Positions 36,280-44,316 of a DNA stretch of 64,000 nucleotides are shown piece by piece. Each line of letters opens with the position of its first letter. Position 1 is the first letter of the stretch. The stretch is from Methanospirillum lacunae (GTDB taxonomy: Archaea; Halobacteriota; Methanomicrobia; Methanomicrobiales; Methanospirillaceae): positions 124,001 through 188,000 of the forward strand of contig NZ_QGMY01000002.1 in assembly GCF_003173355.1 (NCBI RefSeq). The letters run 5' to 3'. Below the pieces are notes generated by a model, which worked only from the letters and a program-made list of their open reading frames with translations, was not told the DNA's origin and ran no database searches. Both the position numbers and the translations under genes were made by a program.

Positions 36280-38121
36280 TTATAAAATGGAATTTGAACT
36301 GATTGCATGATATATCGGGATAGACCGTAAGTACTCTCTATTGAACGATTTTTCCACTGATAATTCTACATATTTGACCTTCATGAGGATTTTTTTAATT
36401 GATTCTCGCTCTGAACCCGATAGTAAGGCGATTTTTGATCCCCCTACTGCAGTCTCACCTGCAAGGACTACCAGATCAGGGTCAACTTGTGGGATAAGTT
36501 CAAGGCTCATCGCATTTTCAATATTGATATGAGTTCCAAAAGAACCAGCCAGCCATATTCTGGAGATTTCTGATTGGGAGATACCAAATTTTTCTAACAG
36601 GATTGTCCATCCTGCCCGGAGAGATCCTTTTGCGAGCAAAAATTCATTAATATCCTTTTCTGTGATCGTTATATCCCGATCTGTATCTGTCTCTTCTTTT
36701 GGAACTACCAGAAATTCAGGAACTACTCTTTTTATTATCCTGGGATGAGAAAGGTCAGTAAATTTTCCATTCTTTGTAATGATTCCAGCAGAAAACAATT
36801 CAGCAACAAGATCAATAATTCCGCTACCGCATATCCCTTTGGGTTTTCGGTTACCAATGGTTGTGTAGTTGAGTTTTCCATCCTCTATTGAGATAGTCTC
36901 AATTGCTCCTCCAACAGCTTTCATCCCGGCACTTATATGAGCACCTTCAAATGAAGGTCCAGAGGGAGCAGAACATACGAGGATTTTTTCCGAGTTTCCT
37001 ACCATTATCTCTGAGTTAGTCCCGATATCTATCAGAAGACTATATTCAGATTTTTCATATATTCTGGTAAGCATGAGATCAGCCACTGCATCTGATCCAA
37101 CATAACCAGCAATAAGTGGAAGTGAGGTGACTTTGCCTTCAGGAAGAATTTCAAGACCAAGATCACGTGATGGAAAACTGACCTGAGATTTTAATCCCGG
37201 GAGAAAAGGAGAGACACCTATGAATTTAGGATTAATTCCCAGAAAGAGATGGTGCATTACTGTATTTCCGTCAAAGACAATCTCATAGATTTTATCCTTT
37301 TCAATCCCCGCTTTTTCTGACATCTTTATGATTAGCGCATTAATTGTATCGATTACAAGGGATTGGATTTTTTTAAGATTTTTCGGGTTTTTTGCTGCAA
37401 AGGTAATCCGTGAAACTACATCTTCTCCATACATTATCTGCGGGTTTTCTGCATGTTCTTCTGCGATTGTAACCCCATTTAAGAGATCTACAAGATGACA
37501 GATGATCTTGGAGGAGCCAATATCGATGGCAACTCCATACATTTCTGTTGTTGTGTTTCCGGACTCAAGGGCAATGAGATCATTATTGCAGAAGACGGCC
37601 GTAATATTCCATTCAGCAGCTCGGAGGATTGCCGGCAGATTTGTTAGGATCGATAATGGAATCTGGTTGAAAATTCTCCCGACTCCAATTGTGAGTCGTT
37701 CAAGATCCGGTAATGTGTCTTCTAGAGATGGCCGGGGGAGTTGACATTGAACTTTTTGTATAACTGGTGAAAGGCTGATTCTACCTTCTAATGCGGTGCC
37801 AGATATTTCACGTGCCTCGTTTCGGCTTTCCTTCGGTATATAAATCGTGGCAGTCCCTGACAGAATTTTTACCTGGCATGCAAGCCTGATATTTTGTGCT
37901 ATTTCTTCTGCTGTCAGAAATTTCAGTTCTTTATCTGTTGGTGGTGAAATAGATCCGTATTTTTTTGCGATTTGAATCCGGCATTTCCCACATACTCCAA
38001 TCCCACCACAATCACTTCTTAATGTGATACCGGCGTTTTGGGATATTTCTAGAACTGATCGAGGGGAATCTGTGATCATTTTCCCTTCTGGTTCAAAGGT
38101 AATGGTAACTTTACCTGTCAT
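36280..38121 (-). CDS. RACo-type reductive activator of corrinoid proteins
   Basis: A 613-residue ATP-dependent electron-transfer protein that returns inactive Co(II) corrinoids to Co(I). An N-terminal plant-type [2Fe-2S] ferredoxin domain has C38, C44, C47 and C82 (DCGGIGVCGKC...LACQV). A linker (85-190) is followed by an ASKHA-type ATPase domain starting at GVAIDIGSSKI, with PSGPSFEGAHIS, LIDIGTNSEI and WLAGSFGTH. This is the architecture of RACo and of O-demethylase activating enzymes; methanogen RamA instead carries C-terminal 4Fe-4S clusters. It sits 11 bases after the MtrH-like gene on the same strand, across from a corrinoid protein, so that protein is the probable client. Confidence 0.93.
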   Translation of the reverse strand: MTGKVTITFEPEGKMITDSPRSVLEISQNAGITLRSDCGGIGVCGKCRIQIAKKYGSISPPTDKELKFLTAEEIAQNIRLACQVKILSGTATIYIPKESRNEAREISGTALEGRISLSPVIQKVQCQLPRPSLEDTLPDLERLTIGVGRIFNQIPLSILTNLPAILRAAEWNITAVFCNNDLIALESGNTTTEMYGVAIDIGSSKIICHLVDLLNGVTIAEEHAENPQIMYGEDVVSRITFAAKNPKNLKKIQSLVIDTINALIIKMSEKAGIEKDKIYEIVFDGNTVMHHLFLGINPKFIGVSPFLPGLKSQVSFPSRDLGLEILPEGKVTSLPLIAGYVGSDAVADLMLTRIYEKSEYSLLIDIGTNSEIMVGNSEKILVCSAPSGPSFEGAHISAGMKAVGGAIETISIEDGKLNYTTIGNRKPKGICGSGIIDLVAELFSAGIITKNGKFTDLSHPRIIKRVVPEFLVVPKEETDTDRDITITEKDINEFLLAKGSLRAGWTILLEKFGISQSEISRIWLAGSFGTHINIENAMSLELIPQVDPDLVVLAGETAVGGSKIALLSGSERESIKKILMKVKYVELSVEKSFNREYLRSIPIYHAISSNSIL

Positions 38122-38132
38122 ATCTGGGCTGA

Positions 38133-39005
38133 TTACAATGTGATGTATTCCTTCATCCGGTAGGCATACCTATATGAGGTGTCTATCGTATAAACCGCTG
38201 GAAAAACGTAGGCACTATCTTCTACTGGTCCATAGAGGAGGAAATCTGAACCAAGAATTACTGGCATGAGGTTTGCAACAATGTCAGCAGATTTCACTGC
38301 ATCTTTCCCAAATAAATTCTTCACACCTGACCAGGTTGATATTGCATTATGTGCTGCTGAGCCACAGGGAAGGCCAAACCTGTTTTTTATTTCGATTGCT
38401 GCTTTTCCTGATGGAGTGAGGCTTGGAACATCCATAACAAAAGTATCAACAAAAATCTTTGAGACTCCTAAATTAGCGAGTTGTGGTGCAAATCGTTCAA
38501 CCACGGCCACCCGCTCTGTTGAACTCGTTATTTTTTTCGTATATGCAAGTAGAATTACCGCTTGTGTTCCATTCTTTTTAAGTGCATCCAATTCAGCATC
38601 TTTCGTCTCAATCGATACGGAGTTGTATATCATCCGGTCTTGCAGACCGGCTTCTTTTACGTATTCAACAGCAGCGATTTTTACATCTGCACTTGGAGAA
38701 TCGATAAGAAATGGCTTTTCACTTGCTGCTGCCACAAAGTCGATATATTTTTTGATTGCTTCAGGTGTTGAACCCACGATATCAAGGAGTGCTGGATTTC
38801 CGGTTTTATCACCAAGTTCTGCCTGTTTTTTAATTAACGCATCAGCAGCTTCCTTATCAAAAATCCCTGCCCTTTCGTCATGAACAATTTTATGACGGGA
38901 ATAAAATATGCTTCCAACCAGAGTAGTCGGTACCTCTCCTGGTTGCCCTCCAATTTTAACTCCGGCAATTTCGTATTTTTTCTGTTCGGCTTGAAATAAA
39001 AACAT
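38133..39005 (-). CDS. MtrH-family methyltransferase (MtxH/MtvA/MtoA-like)
   Basis: About 290 residues of the MtrH superfamily, which moves methyl groups between corrinoid proteins and tetrahydromethanopterin or tetrahydrofolate. It starts MFLFQAEQKKYEIAGVKIGGQPGE, followed by VGSIFYSRHKIV, FLIDSPSADVKI and GLPCGSAAHNAIS. ATG 39005 fits the family start; GTG 39014 is also in frame. True MtrH is encoded in the eight-gene mtr operon with membrane partners, which are absent here, so this is a stand-alone paralogue of the kind used in methyltransferase cassettes. It precedes the activator gene, and the corrinoid and URO-D genes are divergent. Confidence 0.92.
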   Translation of the reverse strand: MFLFQAEQKKYEIAGVKIGGQPGEVPTTLVGSIFYSRHKIVHDERAGIFDKEAADALIKKQAELGDKTGNPALLDIVGSTPEAIKKYIDFVAAASEKPFLIDSPSADVKIAAVEYVKEAGLQDRMIYNSVSIETKDAELDALKKNGTQAVILLAYTKKITSSTERVAVVERFAPQLANLGVSKIFVDTFVMDVPSLTPSGKAAIEIKNRFGLPCGSAAHNAISTWSGVKNLFGKDAVKSADIVANLMPVILGSDFLLYGPVEDSAYVFPAVYTIDTSYRYAYRMKEYITL

Positions 39006-39119
39006 TGGATTCACATTACCTGTTGCTTTTTAATTCCACGTGGTTAAATCCCGTGTTGATTTCTACAACAATATCTCATACAGATAGTGCTGGAGAGAGG
39101 ATGAATACCTTGTGTATAC

Positions 39120-39133
39120 GTGATGTACATCAC
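39120..39133. promoter_or_regulatory. Perfect 14-bp palindrome, candidate operator
   Basis: GTGATGTACATCAC is fully self-complementary and lies 115 bases upstream of the MtrH-like start. Perfect 14-mers of this kind are rare by chance in a spacer this size. It probably binds a dimeric regulator of the cassette. No regulator gene is adjacent, so the protein is unknown. Confidence 0.5.
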
Positions 39134-39323
39134 AGTTCAAAGATTGTAAAATAGCAGCCTCTGACACCGATAATCAAATATCTTACCTATGTGGTGAGTA
39201 TAATGCAACCTATTGTGGAGGCATTTGTCATTCCTCTTGAATAACACAGTAACACACCGGACCTGAGAAAATAGTTTTGTGATAGATGGCTTAATGGGTA
39301 TGTATGGGCCATATGTTTATTAC

Positions 39324-39335
39324 CTAATTAATTAG
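39324..39335. promoter_or_regulatory. Perfect 12-bp AT palindrome in the cassette spacer
   Basis: CTAATTAATTAG is self-complementary and lies about 200 bases before the corrinoid gene. With one mismatch the symmetry extends three bases on each side. It may be an operator or simply an AT-rich promoter element. Confidence 0.35.
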
Positions 39336-39539
39336 TTATAGATTAAACGTTACGCCTGTCTGTTGACGTACTAATAAAATCTCTGGAGGCAGATAGATGA
39401 ATTACAAGAGATTGCATTATTTTTAGAGTTCTTTTATAAAGACGGAGAATAACAGGTTGTAAATTATGGTAATGTTCCTGAAAAGAATGAGAGATAGTAA
39501 ACCTTCGTACGTCGTGTATCCCAGTAGGAGAAGTGAATA

Positions 39540-40175
39540 ATGACTAATTTAAATGAAGATTTTATCAATGCCCTTGTTGATCTTGATGAAACAACATGTA
39601 TAGACCTCCTTAATCAGCGAATCGCTGCAAAGGAAAATCCTATGAATATCCTCGAAGATGTTCGAAAATCAACTGACATTGTAGGCAAAAGATTCGAGGA
39701 AGGCAGGTATTTTGTTTCAGATCTGATGATGGCAGGCGAAATTCTCTCCCAGATTATGGTGATATTAAAGCCTCTCTTTGGAGAACATAAAATTGCCAGT
39801 AAAGGTTTGATCGTAGTCGGAACTGTGCAGGGGGATGTGCATGACATCGGAAAAAATATTGTTGCTGCCCTCCTTGAAGCCGAAGGCTTTGATGTAGTGG
39901 ACATTGGTGTAGATCAACCACCTGAAGAATTTGTAAAAGCTATCAGGGAACATCATCCGAAGGTCGTGAGTTTGAGTGGGCTTTTAACCGAGGCTATTGA
40001 ATCGATGAAAACTACTATTGAAGCAATCAAGGCAGCCGGGCTCAGAGATCAGGTTAAGATTGTCATTGGTGGTGGAAGATGTGATGAGGAGGCTCGGGAA
40101 TATACCACGGCTGATGCATGGGCTGATGATGCAGCGGTTGGTGTAAGGAAGATCAAAGAACTGGCAGGAGTGTGA
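39540..40175 (+). CDS. Methyltransferase corrinoid protein (MtvC/MtoC-like)
   Basis: A 211-residue methyl carrier. Residues 1-85 form the helical cap (B12-binding-2 type). Residues 90-210 form the Rossmann-like B12 domain, with the lower-ligand motif DVHDIGKN (His at about residue 101), then SLSGLLTE and GGGRCDEE. The cobalt of its corrinoid should accept a methyl group from the URO-D partner and give it to the MtrH-like enzyme. Its size matches MtbC/MttC/MtvC proteins. The start has AGGAGAAG seven bases upstream. The URO-D gene begins six bases after the stop. Homocysteine methyltransferase (MetH) is unlikely because no Hcy domain is present. Confidence 0.94.
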   Translation: MTNLNEDFINALVDLDETTCIDLLNQRIAAKENPMNILEDVRKSTDIVGKRFEEGRYFVSDLMMAGEILSQIMVILKPLFGEHKIASKGLIVVGTVQGDVHDIGKNIVAALLEAEGFDVVDIGVDQPPEEFVKAIREHHPKVVSLSGLLTEAIESMKTTIEAIKAAGLRDQVKIVIGGGRCDEEAREYTTADAWADDAAVGVRKIKELAGV

Positions 40176-40181
40176 CTGGCA

Positions 40182-41438
40182 ATGGATGGTACTCAAATTT
40201 ACCATGAAAAACTGAGTCGGTTGGAAAACGTCATTTACGGTAAAGAACCGGACCGGGTTCCAATCACCGCGATGATGTCTCTTTTCCATGCCCGGTATGC
40301 AGGGTATACTGCAAAGGATATATACTTTGATTATACCAAGAACCATGATGCTGCGATAAAAACGGCAAAAGATTTTGATTTTGATTCTCTCCTGATATTG
40401 AACGGGCTTGAAGGCACCAACATGTCACTGACCTTCATGAAAAATGCCCCAGAACTTGCATCCGGTGCCCGTTTCATGCTTGCTACCTATCATGCTATTT
40501 TGAATGATGCCTATACCAAATGGCCTGGTTCAGAGCTCGATGATAATGCCCATCCCCAGTTTCTTGGCAAAGAGATCATGAAACAGGATGAATATGATCA
40601 GTTTATTGCGGATCCTGCAGATTTTCTTAATCGCGTTGCATTACCCCGGACTTGTTCAGCTCTTCGCGATCCCGGTTCACCTGAAGCTAACGCTGCGATG
40701 CTTAAATTTGGAGCTGAGATCGGGAAGGCCGGGGCTGCACAGGGAGCGCTTATCGGAGAACTTGGGAAGATGGGTATTCCCACCTTCCCAACTGCATGGA
40801 GTTATGCACCTCTCGATGTGATGAGCGACTTTCTGCGTGATATAAAAAATATCGTGCTTGACATGTACCGCAAGCCTGATTATGTAAAAAAATCAGCCGA
40901 TGCACTTGTACCACTGCTCACAGAATCTGCAAAACTTACCGGGAATGTCCCACCTGAAGTAAAAAAGGCCCTTGGAACAAATATTGTTGAATGTTTCTTC
41001 CCATTACATCTCAACGAGTACCTTAACCCGAAGATGTACGATGAGTTCTATTGGCCATCCTTGAAAGCAGTCCTTCTGGAAGTTATTAAAATGGGACAGA
41101 CACCATACATCCTCTTTGAAGGTCGCCACGATGCTCATCTTGAGACTCTGCTTGAACTTCCAAAAGGCAAAGTTGTTGGTGTCTTTGATAAAACAGATCC
41201 CCGAAAGGTCAGAGAAGTTCTTGATGACCAAATAATTCTGGTATCAGGTCCACCGAATTCCCTCCTTATTGGAAGCAATCCACAAAAGATCGATGATTAT
41301 ATGAAATCCATGCTTGGTGATTGTAAATCCGGAGGGATGATGATTTATCCGGGAGTTGATGGTGGAATTTCAGGAGATGCAAGACCTGAAAATGTTCAGG
41401 CATTAATCCAGGCGGTAAAAAAATACGGGGAGTACTGA
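40182..41438 (+). CDS. URO-D-family methyltransferase (probable methyl donor:corrinoid enzyme)
   Basis: A 418-residue member of the uroporphyrinogen decarboxylase fold. Family features include GKEPDRVPITAMMSLFHARYAG near residue 20, the central LIGELGKMGIPTFPTAWSYAP and the C-terminal LFEGRHDAHLETLLELPKGK with SGPPNSLLIGS. The HxC-type zinc motif of the methyl-CoM-forming enzymes MtaA and MtbA is not seen; EGRHDAH stands in that region. This form resembles URO-D proteins in O-demethylase systems (MtvB/MtoB type), so it more likely loads a methyl group from an external compound onto the corrinoid than makes methyl-CoM. Heme biosynthesis is unlikely given the operon. The substrate is unknown. 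Confidence 0.88.
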   Translation: MDGTQIYHEKLSRLENVIYGKEPDRVPITAMMSLFHARYAGYTAKDIYFDYTKNHDAAIKTAKDFDFDSLLILNGLEGTNMSLTFMKNAPELASGARFMLATYHAILNDAYTKWPGSELDDNAHPQFLGKEIMKQDEYDQFIADPADFLNRVALPRTCSALRDPGSPEANAAMLKFGAEIGKAGAAQGALIGELGKMGIPTFPTAWSYAPLDVMSDFLRDIKNIVLDMYRKPDYVKKSADALVPLLTESAKLTGNVPPEVKKALGTNIVECFFPLHLNEYLNPKMYDEFYWPSLKAVLLEVIKMGQTPYILFEGRHDAHLETLLELPKGKVVGVFDKTDPRKVREVLDDQIILVSGPPNSLLIGSNPQKIDDYMKSMLGDCKSGGMMIYPGVDGGISGDARPENVQALIQAVKKYGEY

Positions 41439-41450
41439 TACGCATATTCT

Positions 41451-41476
41451 GTTTGTGGTTTAATACAACCGCAAAC
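41451..41476. terminator. Hairpin after the URO-D gene
   Basis: GTTTGTGGTT and AACCGCAAAC form a ten-pair stem (one G-U) around the six-base loop TAATAC, 12 bases after the URO-D stop and before the convergent secreted-protein gene. It is a likely terminator or transcript-end stabiliser. Confidence 0.5.
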
Positions 41477-41536
41477 AAATCTGTTTTGACTGGTTACCTG
41501 CTCAATTCAATTATTTTGTACAGAATACATAGTGAA

Positions 41537-42085
41537 TTAAAGGTTAGGCCATGTATCCGCATTTTCTGGAGTATCTACTTTACTTTCGTAATGGAAATCT
41601 TTCTGGATAGTTTTGATATATCCGTTTGCACTGGTGTGGTCTTTCAGCGAGATCTCTGCCGATACATTGGTGTCATTGCCTCTGGCTTCCATGAGGTGTG
41701 CACCAATATCAATGCTCACTCCTCCAAGTGCATACTGGTTTAGGAGCGGATCTCCTGAAGGCGTGGAACTCTGAACATCAGTTGGTTCGTTCGGGTTTTC
41801 AGTGCCGCTGTACATCCCCTGGATGTTTCCCTGAATATTTTGTGTTGAACCTGTCGAATCTGCCTCTGTTTTCTCCATGGTCTCATTGGAGTCGACGGAT
41901 CTGCTCAAATTTGTTTCCAGATTGGAACTGACGTTCACAGTACCGTTGATGGTATTATTGGTTGAATTCAAAGAGAGGTTCATACCTGATGGTGATGTGT
42001 TCCCATCGGCAGATGTACTTCCAATCAATACAGCAATGAAGACACCAAGCATAAGGAGTGTTATGAGTATTGGGCGGGTATCCAT
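41537..42085 (-). CDS. Secreted glycosylation-rich protein, MEAR-TNVSA family
   Basis: A 182-residue exported protein. The signal peptide (ILITLLMLGVFIAVLIGSTSA) is followed by a low-complexity Asn/Ser/Thr region (residues 30-110) with many N-x-S/T sites for archaeal N-glycosylation. The C-terminal domain has LMEARGNDTNVSAEISLKDHT and YIKTIQKDFHYES. That domain matches the C terminus of the protein at 14955-15656 residue for residue at key positions, so they are paralogues with different N-terminal parts. A surface or sheath role is inferred. No known domain was recognised. Confidence 0.78.
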   Translation of the reverse strand: MDTRPILITLLMLGVFIAVLIGSTSADGNTSPSGMNLSLNSTNNTINGTVNVSSNLETNLSRSVDSNETMEKTEADSTGSTQNIQGNIQGMYSGTENPNEPTDVQSSTPSGDPLLNQYALGGVSIDIGAHLMEARGNDTNVSAEISLKDHTSANGYIKTIQKDFHYESKVDTPENADTWPNL

Positions 42086-42204
42086 GATATTACACCTTTT
42101 TGACCTGAAGAACCTGCAGGTCGCTGTTCACACGTTGGTAGCCACCATATGAAGATTTTGTGGTGTTTGCCACATTCTGGGGTTTCATTCAAGAAAATTT
42201 GAAT

Positions 42205-43143
42205 TCATTCAGGAAGAAGGTTGTAGTCTGGGTCAAGATCACGAAGGACTGCCAGAGAATAGTATCTAAAGAAGGTGATCACTGGGACCAGAAGAAAAAG
42301 GGAAATGAGAATCATTACCCCGGTACCGGCTCCAAACATAATGATTTCTGAATTGCCTTGGTCTGGGGTGAGCCCGGAACCAATAGAAATCGCCATATTG
42401 ATGAGGCCGAGAGGGATACTAATCAGGAAGATGACAATTCCAAGAATTATCCCGGTAACAAAGATGAGTAGGATTTTAAGGCCTGTGTAGATTCCCGCCT
42501 CCCTCCATCGCCCTGAAAAGAGTCTGATGGTCTTGTTCCATCCGGAAATAATGCCTGAATCATCGACAATCATCACAGGAACGACGAAGTCACCAGTAAG
42601 AATGGCAATAATCCACACAGGGATGAGCACAATGAGCGATATAAGCAAGGTCTCTATCAGCAGGATCAAGAATCGTATAAGATCAAAGTACCCTCCCTGC
42701 ATGCCTGGAATAAGAATTTGGATCATTAAAAAGATCATGGTTATTAGAATAACCAGAAGTAAAACCAGATAAAATCCGACGAGCCTGATCCCTTTTCCCC
42801 ACCGCAACCGCATTGTTCTGGTGAGCTGGATATTACCTGATGATAAACAGTCCACAAAGATAAACTGAAGTATCGAACTGATCATCACATATATGGCTCC
42901 TGTCACAATTATCCCGGCAGCGAGTGTGATAAGGATATCCATATAACCAGAGACTGCAGCCGGGCTGGAAATATCTGTAATTTTTGATAATCCTGTGTCA
43001 GTTTTAAATGGATTAATTACAACTCCACCAAGAAAGAGTGCAATTATCGCAAGCCGTATCCAGACTCCAGGGCGTAGAGGCCAAAGCAGATTCCAGGTCC
43101 TGGTTAATGCCTCATCGATGACAGTTGCTATATCAGGTCCCAT
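42205..43143 (-). CDS. Polytopic membrane protein of unknown function
   Basis: About 312 residues with six or so membrane helices. No catalytic motif was recognised; the layout resembles uncharacterised archaeal membrane proteins in which helices flank a repeated W-x-R amphipathic segment. ATG 43143 is chosen because the gene then overlaps the DNA glycosylase stop by 11 bases, like other operon joints here. An in-frame ATG at 43176 and the longer frame to 43296 are alternatives, but the longest would overlap the glycosylase gene by 160 bases. Its function is unknown, and the link to the glycosylase is only positional. Confidence 0.72.
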   Translation of the reverse strand: MGPDIATVIDEALTRTWNLLWPLRPGVWIRLAIIALFLGGVVINPFKTDTGLSKITDISSPAAVSGYMDILITLAAGIIVTGAIYVMISSILQFIFVDCLSSGNIQLTRTMRLRWGKGIRLVGFYLVLLLVILITMIFLMIQILIPGMQGGYFDLIRFLILLIETLLISLIVLIPVWIIAILTGDFVVPVMIVDDSGIISGWNKTIRLFSGRWREAGIYTGLKILLIFVTGIILGIVIFLISIPLGLINMAISIGSGLTPDQGNSEIIMFGAGTGVMILISLFLLVPVITFFRYYSLAVLRDLDPDYNLLPE

Positions 43144-43876
43144 TTTTTCTTCTGCCCTTTTGGATATTATGGTCATCAGTGATGATATACCTGCATCGGA
43201 GCCGATCATCCATATCCCGGAGTGGGCAGGAATTACATTGTGGCCTGGTTTTACAGATAGAATTTCCCAGGTATACGATCTGGGCGTGAAAATCATTGAA
43301 CAGGGCAGAATCTGGTTTTAGTCTTGAGGTAAAATAGTCCTGCATCTGCTGATACGATTCATCTCTAGTAAACCATCCGATCCTTGAACCTATCCTCCGG
43401 GTGTACGCGTCGACAACAAAGATCGGTTTGTTACAGGCATAAAGCAGGATAGAGTCAACGGTTTCAGGGCCGAATCCCTTGAGGTCAAGAAGGAGTCTGC
43501 GGAGGGTATTAGTATCCTCCCTGTTCATCCGGTCGATGTCCCCATTATACTGATCTAAAAAGAACCTGGCAAATATCTGCAGTCGTTCTGCTTTCTGATT
43601 ATAATATCGTGAAGATTTGATATGGGCGGCGATGATTTCCTGAGGACTCGAGAGAATTTGTTTGGGATTTAGAAGTCCTTCATCTTTTAGTGCCTGAACT
43701 GCCTGTGATGCACCATTCCATGAGACATTTTGAGCAAGTACAGCACCAACTATGGTCTCAAACCACCCTTCTGCAGGCCACCATCCACGCTCGCCAAACG
43801 AAGAACGAAGAGTTTGGTAATATACACAAAGATCCTCTCCGGTAACTTCCCGTGAATGTTCTGCTTTAGTTTCCAT
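43133..43876 (-). CDS. Endonuclease III-related DNA glycosylase
   Basis: A 247-residue HhH-GPD base-excision enzyme of the COG2231 type. The helix-hairpin-helix is LKGFGPETVDSILLYA, the catalytic Asp is in FVVDAYTRRI, and the C-terminal iron-sulfur cysteines lie in CKTRPQCNSCP and a later RC. The lyase Lys of classical Nth (GVGRKTA) is replaced by Glu (GFGPETV), so it is probably a monofunctional glycosylase, as in the MpgII/3-methyladenine group, rather than a true AP lyase. It overlaps the membrane-protein gene downstream and follows the zinc-ribbon gene by 23 bases. Confidence 0.9.
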   Translation of the reverse strand: METKAEHSREVTGEDLCVYYQTLRSSFGERGWWPAEGWFETIVGAVLAQNVSWNGASQAVQALKDEGLLNPKQILSSPQEIIAAHIKSSRYYNQKAERLQIFARFFLDQYNGDIDRMNREDTNTLRRLLLDLKGFGPETVDSILLYACNKPIFVVDAYTRRIGSRIGWFTRDESYQQMQDYFTSRLKPDSALFNDFHAQIVYLGNSICKTRPQCNSCPLRDMDDRLRCRYIITDDHNIQKGRRKNGT

Positions 43877-43899
43877 TTAAGCACCGGTTAAAAGGATTC

Positions 43900-44172
43900 T
43901 CAAAACCAGCCTGATTGCCTCTCCCATGCTGCAAACCTTTGGCGCAGCATGTGTAGTTCCTCTTCGGTGAGGTCCTTTCCATGTCGCCTCGCAAAAATTC
44001 TGACCAGTTGTTCAGCAATATTCTCTGCAACTGCCCGTTCGCGGCAGGTAACATACACTCTGGTCCCTTCTAGAGCAGTGGTCACGCCACACACCGGGCA
44101 GAGCATATGATGCCGGTAATCGGGCGCAGTCATCATATGTGAGCAACCCCCGCACCTGATCACCAGAAACAT
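43900..44172 (-). CDS. Small zinc-ribbon protein (DUF1922-like)
   Basis: A 90-residue protein with a compact zinc ribbon (CGGC at residues 7-10 and CPVC at 25-28) followed by a helical tail. The start MFLVIRC and the ribbon-then-helix layout resemble the methanogen protein family DUF1922 (MTH1184-type). No function is established. It begins a minus-strand unit with the DNA glycosylase. No promoter motif could be singled out. Confidence 0.7.
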   Translation of the reverse strand: MFLVIRCGGCSHMMTAPDYRHHMLCPVCGVTTALEGTRVYVTCRERAVAENIAEQLVRIFARRHGKDLTEEELHMLRQRFAAWERQSGWF

Positions 44173-44316
44173 GGTTTGAACCTTAGATCTTCAGTTCCTG
44201 ATGAATCTTCCGGGTACTTCAGAGAATGAGTATAGGAATCATACCCCACCTCTGAAAGACATAAACAAAATTGATATATGAGATTACTGTTGCATCCCCT
44301 AAGAACAGGCATATTT

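Larger units (their letters stand above)
39006..39539. promoter_or_regulatory. Shared control region of the methyl-transfer cassette
   Basis: 534 non-coding bases between the two divergent halves of the cassette. It contains two perfect palindromes, given as separate entries (39120-39133 and 39324-39335). An AGGAGAAG ribosome site (39526-39533) precedes the corrinoid gene. AT-rich stretches on both sides could be TATA elements. No open frame was seen. The long spacer suggests regulated, probably substrate-induced, expression. Confidence 0.5.

Noticed and set aside
38266-38883. 205-codon plus-strand open frame inside the MtrH-like gene
   Set aside because: The minus-strand frame encodes an unmistakable MtrH-family protein; the plus frame is Ser/Ala-rich antisense text.
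39540-41438. Reading the corrinoid/URO-D pair as methylamine or methanol methanogenesis
   Set aside because: There is no MttB/MtmB/MtbB with an internal amber codon and no MtaB; the MtrH-like partner indicates transfer to a pterin rather than to coenzyme M.
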